A DNA stretch of 63,804 nucleotides from Methylococcaceae bacterium (GCA_902812445.1 CADDZF010000002.1:1-63804), one strand, 5' to 3'; positions 17,632 through 24,782 are shown, numbered from the stretch's first letter. Numbers and translations: made by a program. The notes: a model not told the origin generated them from the letters alone.

Positions 17632-18020
17632 GCTTCTTCTCCCTTCAACGTTTGGATGGTGGTACCCGCGGCCTGGCGCGATCGACTTCGTCAAAAAACA
17701 GCTGCCCTGCACCGGGATGACAGGCACCTATCCCACCTGGCCGGCTGGCTCCGGATGCAGCGCCCGCTAAGGCGTCCAGCCCACGGTGCCTCGATGACCG
17801 GTGCAGCCTCGAGCGAGCTTACGTCGTGAACCTATAGGCAATCTAGAGTGCTCGGTCAGCGCTCGCGATTCGATGGCACAATCTGAACCTTTGATCCGCC
17901 GTAGCTCCCGTCTTTGCTTGTTGTTCACAACAGGCGAGCGCGAACGACGTTTTCACCGGAGCAATCGATGCACTCCTTAAGGAGCAGATCTCGTACTCTG
18001 CCTCCTCTCGCCCGCTGGAG
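17632..18020. other. Intergenic stretch, no supported gene
   Basis: These 389 bases separate the 45-aa membrane protein from the DUF3309 gene. Codon-like frames are short and unsupported. TGTTGTTCACAACA-like and GCTC/GAGC inverted repeats are present but short. I found neither a GTAA-N3-TTAC site nor a sigma-54 promoter here. Confidence 0.45.
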
Positions 18021-18179
18021 TTATAGCTGGCCTGTCAATATCAGGACGATTAAGATGATGAGCAGCACCCCTACGATACTCGTCGGTCCGTAACCCCAAG
18101 CCCGGCTGTAACCCCAGGTCGGAATTACACCGACAAGAACCAGGATCAGAATAATCAGCAAAATTGTATTCACAGGCAC
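18021..18179 (-). CDS. DUF3309 small hydrophobic protein, 52 aa
   Basis: The reverse strand encodes a 52-residue protein from a GTG at 18177-18179. Its hydrophobic start (NTILLIILILVLVGVIPTW) is followed by GYSRAWGYGP and a second hydrophobic run ending LTGQL. The TW-x-YSRxWGYGPS core is the DUF3309 signature. AGGAG seven bases before the first GTG supports that start; a second GTG two codons later is possible. It is probably a two-helix inner-membrane protein. The DUF3096 gene lies just upstream on the same strand, so both may be cotranscribed. Its function is unknown, though relatives often sit in stress-related loci. Confidence 0.85.
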   Translation of the reverse strand: MPVNTILLIILILVLVGVIPTWGYSRAWGYGPTSIVGVLLIILIVLILTGQL

Positions 18180-18253
18180 GTTCGTTCTCCTAATTGTCGG
18201 CTAGCTCGACTCCCCAAACATCTAAGCGCGTTGTCAACATCACCGCTCGGCGA

Positions 18254-18382
18254 TCACTTCCGCAGTAGCCCGGAGATTCCGAGAATAATTAGATAAATGG
18301 CCACGAAATAACTCAGTAAATTTGGCATCAACAGGAGCAAGATGCCCGTCACCAAGGTCAATACCGGAATGGTCTCTTTCAT
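18254..18382 (-). CDS. DUF3096 small membrane protein, 42 aa
   Basis: From the ATG at 18382 the product is 42 residues, almost entirely a hydrophobic hairpin. It reads TLVTGILLLLMPNLLSYFVA followed by IYLIILGISGLLRK, the pattern of the DUF3096 family. The frame is open upstream to 18541, but those residues do not resemble the family and cross an 11-bp inverted repeat. No clear ribosome-binding site is seen before the chosen start. It lies about 75 bp upstream of the DUF3309 gene. Its role is unknown. Confidence 0.72.
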   Translation of the reverse strand: MKETIPVLTLVTGILLLLMPNLLSYFVAIYLIILGISGLLRK

Positions 18383-18437
18383 GTAATAAAAAACGGCTCG
18401 ATTGACGCGCTGGAGGAGGAATCGCCATATCGCCGCT

Positions 18438-18462
18438 TGTGCGAGAACCAAGTTCTCGCACA
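18438..18462. promoter_or_regulatory. 11-bp perfect inverted repeat upstream of the DUF3096 gene
   Basis: TGTGCGAGAAC and GTTCTCGCACA are exact inverted repeats around a 3-base spacer (CAA). The element is centred about 68 bp before the DUF3096 ATG. No T-run follows on either strand, so a protein-binding operator or an RNA hairpin in the leader is more likely than a terminator. Confidence 0.5.
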
Positions 18463-18624
18463 CCTGAGCTGGCACTCTCGCTGCATGGATCCTCCCCATA
18501 GCCCTAGGATTCACCAGGTAGAAGGGCATAGACAGCTTCATCGCTTAGCTGCAGTAGACTCCAGAATCCTTTTCCGGAGCTGGTTAACGGCATAAGCTAA
18601 GACGATTCCTCCGACTCTTGCACG

Positions 18625-18669
18625 GAGACCTCTATTCCGTGAAATCGCTCTTTTCACGACGAAGGTCTC
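18625..18669 (-). terminator. Two-tier hairpin just after csbD
   Basis: The outer arms GAGACCT (18625-18631) and AGGTCTC (18663-18669) enclose the inner arms CGTGAAA (18638-18644) and TTTCACG (18652-18658). It begins nine bases beyond the csbD stop codon on the minus strand. There is no long T-run, so it may stabilise the csbD transcript's 3' end rather than act as a classical terminator. Confidence 0.45.
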
Positions 18670-18677
18670 ATTGGCGA

Positions 18678-18908
18678 TTAGAGGCGATCGCGCGCCGTGT
18701 TGGCACTCCTCTGCGTCTCTGCAAAGAAGCGATCGACTTCCCGTTGAGCCTCTTCGCGTGATTTTCCATAACGCTCCTGGATAAGGCCTGCGAGCTTGTC
18801 TTGCTGTCCGTCAAGCTGATCCAATTCATCATCCGTGATCTTGCCCCACAGTTTCTTCATTTCGCCGCGGAACTGCTTCCATTGGCCTTTTGCGATGTCT
18901 TCGTTCAT
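18678..18908 (-). CDS. CsbD-family stress protein
   Basis: The 76-aa product matches the CsbD family: MNEDIAKGQWKQFRGEMKKL leads into WGKITDDELDQLDGQQDKL, then IQERYGKSREEAQREVDRF. CsbD-like proteins are small, soluble, charged and induced by general stress in many bacteria; their biochemical role is unknown. I chose the ATG at 18908 because GAGGAG lies eight bases before it. Upstream is a sigma-54 promoter (19012-19027) with two enhancer-like palindromes (19103-19139), giving a leader of about 93 nt. A hairpin follows the stop codon, so it is probably monocistronic. Confidence 0.9.
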   Translation of the reverse strand: MNEDIAKGQWKQFRGEMKKLWGKITDDELDQLDGQQDKLAGLIQERYGKSREEAQREVDRFFAETQRSANTARDRL

Positions 18909-19011
18909 GGTTAAACTCCTCTTGATGTCTCGCACAGTCATGTCTTAAATGCAGTGACTTCATTAAGCTAAAATTCACGCAGCTGCGCGACAGTAGCTTG
19001 TCCGGAAGTTA

Positions 19012-19027
19012 AGCAACCTCCACGCCA
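19012..19027 (-). promoter_or_regulatory. Sigma-54 promoter for csbD
   Basis: On the minus strand the sequence TGGCGTGGAGGTTGCT has the invariant GG and GC spaced by exactly 10 bases, as RpoN-RNA polymerase requires (consensus TGGCAC-N5-TTGCW). Transcription would start near 19001, about 93 nt before the csbD ATG. The element is almost identical to the one at 25204-25219. Confidence 0.78.
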
Positions 19028-19102
19028 CTCCCCTTTCGCCCACTGCATTCAAAAGCTTAAGAGCTTTCCGAGGGCAGCGCCGCAGCACTCGCTTAAACAC
19101 AT

Positions 19103-19139
19103 CGGTAACTCTTACCGTTTTCGCTGTAAGCTTTACAGC
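19103..19139 (-). promoter_or_regulatory. Paired enhancer palindromes upstream of csbD
   Basis: Two sites of the form GTAA-N3-TTAC occur: CGGTAACTCTTACCG (19103-19117) and GCTGTAAGCTTTACAGC (19123-19139). Both are perfect palindromes. Their centres are 21 bp apart and lie 96 and 117 bp upstream of the -12 GC, the usual position for an NtrC-type activator. The same pair arrangement recurs at 20624 and 25306. Confidence 0.75.
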
Positions 19140-19323
19140 CGACGAACAGACTGAGCAGCGGTCCTTCAAGCAAAACGATACCTGGGTGCATCTGGTGGTC
19201 GAACGTACGTAGAACGCGGTCGGCGACTTTTGCTCGAGCGCGGCGCGCGTTGAAATCGGCTTAAGGGGACAGGCTAGCCGGCGCGGCGGGAAAATGGCCC
19301 TGGCAAACTGCTATGCAAAAGCC

Positions 19324-20397
19324 TTACAGCGGCAGGGACCAGCATACGCGAGTGCCCTTTTCCAGCTGCGGCTCCACTGCCATCGTACCGCCGTGCATTT
19401 CGGCCACCCGGCGGGCAAGATAGAGGCCCAGACTCGCAGCGTCCTTCGGAGCATTCAAGTAAAGCCGGTCAACTTCGTCGAGCAGTGCCTGCGAACTGGC
19501 CGGACCGTCATTCTGTAGCACGAAATGAGCCTTGCCGCTCATTTTGCCGAGCTCAGCATTCAGCTTCCCACCCTCGGGTATCGCCCGCAACGCCTGGATG
19601 ATGAGATTGAACACCGCCTGTTTGACCTGCTCCCGATTGCCTCTCACCTTAACGGCGCCATCGGGTTTGGCAAAATGCATCTGCACCTTTTGTAGCCGCA
19701 TCGGATATTCTAGCGCCTTGATAATCTCTTCGATCGTAGCGCCCAAATCAAAGTTCTCCATCACCGAAGGCAGTGGCATGGCCTGTTGGCGTAAGGACTG
19801 AACATAACGGTTGAAACGCTCGAGTTCACTTTTCAGGACGGTCACATAGCGACGTCTGTCGGCAAGCAACTCCTCCGCCTGCGTCAGCGTATCGTCATTC
19901 ACGCTGAGCTCGAGTAGCTCGAGCGTGATTTTCATCGCGTTCAGTGGGGCTACCAATCCATGGATCAAGCCGGCGGCGAGATAAGCCTGGGTACGCATGC
20001 GGCTGGCGACGAGCAGCTCGCTTTCCAGAGCGTCGATCGTTTGTCGGTCTCGCAGCAGGGCGAGATAACCCCCCTGTGACTCAGGGTCCAGCGTATGGAT
20101 TTCCAGCCCGAGCAAACGCCCTCCGTCCGGGTGCGGGATATCCAGCGCCAGGCGCGCCGGCCTGGTAGCCTTCAGCCGGTCTTCACCAGCCAAGCCTAGC
20201 GAGCGAATATAGCTTCGCCAGCAGCGCCGGGCCTCCTCTTCGCTCTTGCAACCCATGAGTCCTAAAGCGACGGTATTGGCAAATACCAGTTCGGCAGAGG
20301 AATCCAAAATCAATACGCCAGCGCCGATAATCTCGCTCAATGCAGTAATGCCCGGGCAACAGAGGCAATGGGTCGTCGCGATTTGTCTCATCAACAT
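19324..20397 (-). CDS. PAS-containing histidine kinase with an altered N-box
   Basis: The 357-aa protein has no membrane helix and is likely cytoplasmic. A PAS-like sensor occupies about 20-125 (ILDSSAELVFANTVALGLMG). A HisKA-like helix contains His146 in LIHGLVAPLNAMKITLELLE, and a HATPase_c domain covers about 220-357. The N-box reads NLIIQALRA: the second Asn that normally coordinates Mg-ATP is Gln268. The G1-like NDGPA and G2-like ASLGLYLARRVAEMHGG are partly kept. It may have weak kinase activity or act mainly as a phosphatase or sensor. It is divergent from the sRNA and receiver gene, and 1.3 kb from the sigma-54 activator gene it may regulate (inference). Confidence 0.8.
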   Translation of the reverse strand: MLMRQIATTHCLCCPGITALSEIIGAGVLILDSSAELVFANTVALGLMGCKSEEEARRCWRSYIRSLGLAGEDRLKATRPARLALDIPHPDGGRLLGLEIHTLDPESQGGYLALLRDRQTIDALESELLVASRMRTQAYLAAGLIHGLVAPLNAMKITLELLELSVNDDTLTQAEELLADRRRYVTVLKSELERFNRYVQSLRQQAMPLPSVMENFDLGATIEEIIKALEYPMRLQKVQMHFAKPDGAVKVRGNREQVKQAVFNLIIQALRAIPEGGKLNAELGKMSGKAHFVLQNDGPASSQALLDEVDRLYLNAPKDAASLGLYLARRVAEMHGGTMAVEPQLEKGTRVCWSLPL

Positions 20398-20623
20398 AGT
20401 CTCGAAGCAGCTGCAGTCCGATTATTATAAATAGCCAAAAAGCCACTGCTTATAGAGCTGTACGTTTCCTTGGTCTGAATTCGAGCCCATAGAGCCCTGT
20501 GCATTTTTACAACCTAAGGTGCTGGTTCGCATTTTCTGTTCCATCCCTAGATAGACAGCTAAGCAGCTGATTTTACGGTAATAATCAAGGTGGCGCTTTT
20601 CCCCTCTACCGTGTTGCCAAAAC

Positions 20624-20658
20624 GGTAAGCATTACAAACTGTTTGCAAGCTTTACAAA
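20624..20658 (+). promoter_or_regulatory. Paired enhancer palindromes upstream of the sRNA promoter
   Basis: GGTAAGCATTACA (20624-20636) fits GTAA-N3-TTAC. TTTGCAAGCTTTACAAA (20642-20658) is the same element with one mismatch (GCAA for GTAA). The centres are 20 bp apart and lie 127 and 107 bp upstream of the -12 GC of the sigma-54 promoter at 20743. The architecture equals that at csbD and the EF-hand operon. Confidence 0.7.
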
Positions 20659-20742
20659 TCCGCTAACATATCCTTTTGCAGCGGCCTTTGGACAAGCGTT
20701 TAAGGACGAGAGCTCGCCGTTTGCGCATCATCGCCTCCACGC

Positions 20743-20758
20743 TGGCATGAAAAGTGCT
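20743..20758 (+). promoter_or_regulatory. Sigma-54 promoter for a small RNA
   Basis: TGGCATGAAAAGTGCT has GG and GC with the required 10-base spacing and five of six -24 consensus bases; the -12 is GTGCT rather than TTGCT. The predicted start point is near 20769, only about 38 bases before a strong intrinsic terminator stem, so the main product would be a short non-coding RNA. Confidence 0.7.
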
Positions 20759-20768
20759 CATATACTTA

Positions 20769-20842
20769 ACAAAGTGGGTTCCCCCGGGCTCTGCTTCCTC
20801 CTGATGGTCACCTGCTCCATTAAGCGGCAGGTGACTTTTTTT
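20769..20842 (+). ncRNA. Predicted sigma-54-dependent small RNA with anti-Shine-Dalgarno motif
   Basis: A transcript from the sigma-54 promoter to the T-run would be about 74 nt. It contains a C-rich 5' region and the motif CUUCCUCCU (20794-20802), complementary to Shine-Dalgarno sequences. It ends in a terminator of nine perfect base pairs plus seven T. No credible peptide is encoded: an ATG at 20804 lacks a ribosome-binding site and reads through the terminator. The layout parallels Vibrio Qrr RNAs (LuxO) and Pseudomonas CrcZ (CbrB), which are also sigma-54-dependent sRNAs under NtrC-type activators. Targets are unknown. GGAGG- or GAGGAG-type sites precede DUF4398, csbD and the EF-hand gene nearby. 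Confidence 0.65.
20807..20842 (+). terminator. Intrinsic terminator of the small RNA
   Basis: The stem GTCACCTGC (20807-20815) and GCAGGTGAC (20827-20835), nine perfect pairs with an 11-nt loop, is followed directly by seven T (20836-20842). It is the clearest rho-independent terminator in the window, and no protein gene ends upstream of it on this strand. Confidence 0.88.
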
Positions 20843-21045
20843 ATGCGCTGGCGGCCCCCTGGATTAACGACAAAAAAGCTTTTTCACAGGCAGGGCTATT
20901 CGGTATTTTGCGATGCACGGGGGTAAGTGATGAAAATCGGGTTCGACCGAATCTTCATCTACTCAGCATGTCGTTGGCGCCGAATGGCAATAGCGGCAAC
21001 CCAGTGTGTTCGCGACAATGGCACTGGTATTTTTACCATGAGCAG

Positions 21046-21504
21046 ATGAAGACTCTAAAAATGGATGAGCAACCTGGTAAACTTCAAACGCAGACAGCGC
21101 CGCGCGGCATACGAAAGGAGACGCTCAAAGGCTTGCGGCTGCTCATCGTCGACGATGACGACAATACGCGCGAGATGCTGAGCGAAGTTTTGTGCTTATA
21201 CGGGGCCGACGTGAGGGCGGCTGACGGTGCGGCTAAAGCGTTAGCGATACTGCAGGCATGGCTCCCAGACGTCCTTGTGTCCGACATAGGCATGCCGGAC
21301 GAGGACGGCTACACCCTCGTTCGCAAAGTGCGCATGCTGCCGGCGACCCGTGGCGGTGAAACACCGGCGATTGCATTGACCGGTTATGCCGGGCCGGAAG
21401 ACCGCGCACACGCTTTATCGGCGGGTGTTCAGGTATTTGTCGCAAAACCCGTTGATCTGGATGAGCTGATAGACCGCATCCTGGAGCTCAGAAATTCTGC
21501 TTAG
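21046..21504 (+). CDS. Single-domain response regulator (receiver only)
   Basis: The product (152 aa from the ATG at 21046; an ATG at 21061 is also possible) has a short basic leader and then one CheY-like receiver. It shows LRLLIVDDDDNTREMLSEVL (acidic pocket), the phospho-acceptor Asp in LVSDIGMPDEDGY, the Thr in PAIALTGYAG and the Lys in VFVAKPVDLDEL. There is no output domain, so it may act as a phosphate shuttle or by protein contact. The gene lies about 200 bp downstream of the sRNA terminator, on the same strand. No clear ribosome-binding site settles the start. Read-through from the sigma-54 promoter is possible. Confidence 0.85.
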   Translation: MKTLKMDEQPGKLQTQTAPRGIRKETLKGLRLLIVDDDDNTREMLSEVLCLYGADVRAADGAAKALAILQAWLPDVLVSDIGMPDEDGYTLVRKVRMLPATRGGETPAIALTGYAGPEDRAHALSAGVQVFVAKPVDLDELIDRILELRNSA

Positions 21505-21619
21505 CCGTCCTCGACACAGCCTGAATCGTAAATGCCTCAGCAGCTGCCTCGTATGCTGCTCTGCCCGAATGATGGATTTTCGGATCTCCTGGCCTCACCG
21601 TTTCACGGCGATGGGGTGG

Positions 21620-21652
21620 AAAAAACGCCCCTTCCGGAGTAGAAAATGGCGT
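21620..21652 (-). terminator. Possible terminator of the sigma-54 activator gene
   Basis: On the minus strand ACGCC and GGCGT form a short stem around an 18-nt loop, followed by TTTTTT (complement of 21620-21625). It lies about 65 bp beyond the activator stop codon. The stem is weak, so this is tentative. Confidence 0.35.
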
Positions 21653-21715
21653 CCACCTGGAAGCGGTTCATTCACCCGTAGGAGAGTAAACTCCGGTTTT
21701 CCGTCGTGTCCGTGC

Positions 21716-23086
21716 TTACTGCGCCTCGAATTCCCGCAGCCGGTTGTACAGCGTTTTCAAACTGATGCCGAGCATTTCGGCGGTTTTTTCCTTGCTGTTC
21801 TTGCAGTGCTCCAAGGTCGCCAGGATCAGCCTTTTTTCTGCATCGGCAATCTTAGTCCCGACCGATATACTGAGCGAAGTCCCGGCACTGGTCTTGATGA
21901 TTCCCAAGGACTGATGCGCCGCCGGCGCGTTCAGTAATTCATTCGGCAGGCAATCGCCGTCGATGATCTCGTCGGCCATAATCAGCGCCCGGTGGACGAC
22001 ATTCCTGAGTTCCCGCACATTGCCCGGCCAGTGATAGTCACGCAGCCTTTCCAGAGCCTCTGGCGCAAACGTCTTGGCGGTGGATTCAGCTTCATTCATC
22101 TCCTCGAGAAAATGCTTGGCCAGCAATTCAATGTCCTGGAGGCGCTCGCGCAGCGGCGGCATGTGAATGGGAAAAACCTGTAGCCGATACAGCAGGTCTT
22201 CGCGCAGTTTTTCTTCCGCCACCGCTTGTTCGGGATTGCGATTCGTCGCGGCGATGAGCCGCACATCGCTCTCCAATTGTTCGTCGGCGCCTACGCGCAT
22301 GAACGTGCCGGTCTCCAGCACGCGGAGCAATTTTCCCTGTAGCTCGATCGGCATCTCGGTGATTTCGTCTAGAAACAGCGTGCCGCCATGAGCGCGTTCG
22401 AAATAACCTTTGTGCCGGCGAGTCGCCCCGGTGAAACTGCCCTGCTCGTGGCCAAACATTTCGCTTTCGATCAACTGCGGTGAAATCGCGCTGCAGTTCA
22501 CCGCAAGGAAAGGCTGTTTCTTGCGCCGGCTTAGCTCGTGTACGGTCTGCGCAACCAGTTCCTTGCCGGTACCGCTCTCGCCGGTAATCAGGACGGTGGC
22601 TGCGGTAGGCGCTACGCGAGCGACCTGATCGTAGATTTTTTGCATTGCCGGCGAAACGCCGAGTAATCGGCCGAAGCGTCCGATGTTCCGAAGTTCTCCG
22701 CGGAGCTTATTGATCTCGGCCTTGAGATCGGGCACGCGTGTCACCCGGGACAAGATGGCCTTGAGCTGTTTCACGTTGATCGGCTTGATCAGGTAATCGG
22801 CGGCCCCCAGACGCAGTGCCTCGACCGACGTCTCCAGGCTGGCGTGGCCGGTAATCATGACGATTTCAGTATTGTTGCGGGATTCAAAATCCTGGAACAA
22901 GTCCATCCCGTTGCCGTCCGGCAGCACGATATCGAGCAGCACCACTTCCGGGCGCTGCATTGCCATTTGCTGGCGCGCTTCTTTCAGGCTGCCCGCCGTG
23001 CTGACGGTAAATCCTTCACGCTTGACCAATTCGGCCAAGCCACTCAACGAGTTGATGTCATCATCGACGATTAAGGTATGGGGCAT
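21716..23086 (-). CDS. NtrC-family sigma-54 enhancer-binding response regulator
   Basis: The 456-aa protein has the full NtrC layout. A receiver (about 1-115) carries the phospho-acceptor Asp52 in VVLLDIVLPDGNG and Lys101 in YLIKPINV. An AAA+ domain (about 140-375) has Walker A GESGTGKE (169-176), the sigma-54 contact loop GSFTGA (216-221; the usual form is GAFTGA) and Walker B GGTLFLDE (234-241). A Fis-type helix-turn-helix (about 420-454) has KTAEMLGISLKTLYNRLREF. It would bind paired palindromes as a dimer of dimers and drive RpoN promoters. It is the only such activator in the window and sits between the csbD, sRNA and EF-hand promoters, so it is the best candidate for the GTAA-N3-TTAC sites (inference). 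Confidence 0.93.
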   Translation of the reverse strand: MPHTLIVDDDINSLSGLAELVKREGFTVSTAGSLKEARQQMAMQRPEVVLLDIVLPDGNGMDLFQDFESRNNTEIVMITGHASLETSVEALRLGAADYLIKPINVKQLKAILSRVTRVPDLKAEINKLRGELRNIGRFGRLLGVSPAMQKIYDQVARVAPTAATVLITGESGTGKELVAQTVHELSRRKKQPFLAVNCSAISPQLIESEMFGHEQGSFTGATRRHKGYFERAHGGTLFLDEITEMPIELQGKLLRVLETGTFMRVGADEQLESDVRLIAATNRNPEQAVAEEKLREDLLYRLQVFPIHMPPLRERLQDIELLAKHFLEEMNEAESTAKTFAPEALERLRDYHWPGNVRELRNVVHRALIMADEIIDGDCLPNELLNAPAAHQSLGIIKTSAGTSLSISVGTKIADAEKRLILATLEHCKNSKEKTAEMLGISLKTLYNRLREFEAQ

Positions 23087-23487
23087 TCACGCTCTCGGAT
23101 TCTTTAACTTGCGGCTTGCGCCCTCGGCTCAAACGCCACACTCCAGTCAGACGCTTTGACTAGAAGTATAGGTGATTGTTTTTATTGATTTAATACAGCG
23201 TTTGCGGGTATTATTATAAAGGACTGAGCGCCTGCGGCAAGGGCAATCCGCCGAAAGACTAGGATATCGCAGTTACCCGCGTTTAGGGAAACGTTGCAGA
23301 AAATCTAAGGAAGAGGTCCAGGCAGCGCCCGCTGTACAGCGTACGCTTCCTCGAATTTTGAGCTTCTCTGGTGGCTTGGCGAGCGCTGCCCGAGCGGCAT
23401 GTCTACAGAGAGCTATCGATGGATGCCCAATTCCTGCCGCGGCGCTTGTATCGAAAGCGCCAGCAGATCATCGGCCTTGGCGTGTTC
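23087..23487. other. Intergenic stretch between the activator and OmpA-lipoprotein genes
   Basis: No gene is supported in these 401 bases. On the minus strand a TATACT (complement of 23165-23170), with a weak TTAAAT 17 bp further upstream, could be the activator's housekeeping promoter. A TATAATAATA-like run lies nearby. No GTAA-N3-TTAC palindrome is seen, so the activator does not obviously control itself. Confidence 0.4.
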
Positions 23488-24276
23488 TTAGGTCGAACCT
23501 GCCGGGCGAGCCTGAGCGGAAATGATGATTTCTACCCGCCGGTTCTGCAGACGTCCAGCCTCGGTGCTATTGGTCGCTACCGGATTGGCTTCACCATAGC
23601 CGCGCGCGCTGATGCGGTCGGGGCCGATGCCATTTTGGAGCAGAAAATCCTGCACGGACTGCGCGCGCCGCTGGGACAAATCCAGGTTATATTCATCCGA
23701 GCCGGTACTATCGGTATAGCCCTCGATGGCCACGGTGCGTTCCGGGTTCTCCTTGAGAAAATTAACTAGCTGGTACAGATTCTGCTGGGCCCCGGGCTTG
23801 AGATTGGCCTTATTGTAATCGAACAGCACATCGCCCAAGGTGAGTACATAACCGCGCTCGGTCTTCTTGGTCTTGAGCTCGGCTAGTTCCCTTTCCAGCT
23901 GTTGGGCTTGGCGGGTGCGCGCTTGCAGCAGAATTTTATCGTGCTGCTCAAGCTGCTGTGCCGCCTGAGCTTCGGCCACTTTACGCTGGGCTTCCGCGCG
24001 CGCGATGGCGACCTGCTTCTCAGCGAGATAAGCATAATGGTTCACGTCTTCCTTATCACTGCCGCGTTCGGCTTTGCGCAAGGACTCCTCGGCCTCGTGC
24101 AGGGCGACCGAGGCATGCGTGGCGACTTGGGGGTCTCCCGTCGCCTGCGTATAGACTTGTTGAGCATGCTGCAAGGCCAAGTTGGGACCGGCGCAACCCG
24201 TGCACAATGTGACGATACCCAGCGCCAGACTGCACGTGACCAAACGGAGAGAGCGGTCGGTGTGTAGGCTTAACAT
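23488..24276 (-). CDS. OmpA-family lipoprotein with DUF4398 region
   Basis: The lipoprotein signal ends LCTGC near residue 28. A helical DUF4398-like region (about 35-140) is rich in Ala, Glu and Gln and likely coiled-coil. The C-terminal OmpA/MotB peptidoglycan-binding domain (about 155-255) shows LGDVLFDYNKANLKPGAQ, VAIEGYTDSTGSDEYNLDLS and NRRVEIII. It should sit in the outer membrane and hold peptidoglycan. AGGAG is two bases from the ATG at 24282 but eight from the ATG at 24276, so the latter is preferred. It is the last gene of the sigma-54 operon EF-hand / DUF4398 / OmpA. Confidence 0.92.
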   Translation of the reverse strand: MLSLHTDRSLRLVTCSLALGIVTLCTGCAGPNLALQHAQQVYTQATGDPQVATHASVALHEAEESLRKAERGSDKEDVNHYAYLAEKQVAIARAEAQRKVAEAQAAQQLEQHDKILLQARTRQAQQLERELAELKTKKTERGYVLTLGDVLFDYNKANLKPGAQQNLYQLVNFLKENPERTVAIEGYTDSTGSDEYNLDLSQRRAQSVQDFLLQNGIGPDRISARGYGEANPVATNSTEAGRLQNRRVEIIISAQARPAGST

Positions 24277-24296
24277 GGTCATGTCTCCTGTTCGAA

Positions 24297-24683
24297 TTAG
24301 TCCCCGGGTGCTTTCGGAGCCGCCTCTTGGCGCAGCGTATCGATCGTCTCTCGTGTTTCCTCGGAACTCTTTTGCGCGGCCTCGGCAAGCGCTTTCGCTT
24401 CCGCCAGCCGGGCGTCCACGCGAGCTTGCTCGGCCAACCGGCGGGCTTTTTCGTAGTCGTCGTCGTGCATGGCCGATTTCGCCTTGTCCAGCTTTTCTTG
24501 CGCTACCCGTAATTCCAAGGGCGCATACTCGGACGCCTTGGCATCCATGGCTCGGTTGTAGGCCATTTGCGCCGTTGATAGGGCATCGGTCGGCGGATTG
24601 CCGGCGCAGGCACAGAATGCGCCCGTTATGCTGATAAGCACCGGCAAACCGGCACGCCGTCTGCGTAACGGAATTTCGTTCAT
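24297..24683 (-). CDS. DUF4398 helical lipoprotein-like protein
   Basis: The product is 128 aa from the ATG at 24683, chosen because GGAGG lies about seven bases before it. A hydrophobic export segment (LPVLISITGAFCAC) ends at a candidate acylated cysteine with an imperfect lipobox. A long alpha-helical DUF4398 domain follows, with STAQMAYNRAMDAKASEYAP, LELRVAQEKLDKAKSAM and YEKARRLAEQARVDARLAEA. The same kind of helix occurs in the OmpA-lipoprotein encoded 14 bp downstream, so the two may associate. It is the middle gene of the sigma-54 operon starting at 25139. Confidence 0.85.
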   Translation of the reverse strand: MNEIPLRRRRAGLPVLISITGAFCACAGNPPTDALSTAQMAYNRAMDAKASEYAPLELRVAQEKLDKAKSAMHDDDYEKARRLAEQARVDARLAEAKALAEAAQKSSEETRETIDTLRQEAAPKAPGD

Positions 24684-24782
24684 GGCTCTTACCTCCATTG
24701 CTTCGAGGAGCGTCGCTGCCACCTCGTAATCCCGCTGAGCTTAGTGGCAGGGCCTGTCCGCAAACAGACCCCGAGCGATTAT

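Noticed and set aside
18470-18485. Plus-strand TGGCACTCTCGCTGCA, a good sigma-54 -24/-12 match
   Set aside because: No gene lies downstream on the plus strand, there are no GTAA-N3-TTAC sites upstream, and it points against csbD. Probably chance, though an antisense RNA cannot be excluded.
20804-20926. 40-codon frame starting inside the small RNA
   Set aside because: No ribosome-binding site, it runs through the terminator stem, and its composition does not look coding.
21019-21034. TGGCACTGGTATTTTT upstream of the receiver gene as a sigma-54 promoter
   Set aside because: The -24 part is perfect but the essential GC at -12 is missing, and it overlaps the region just before the ATG.
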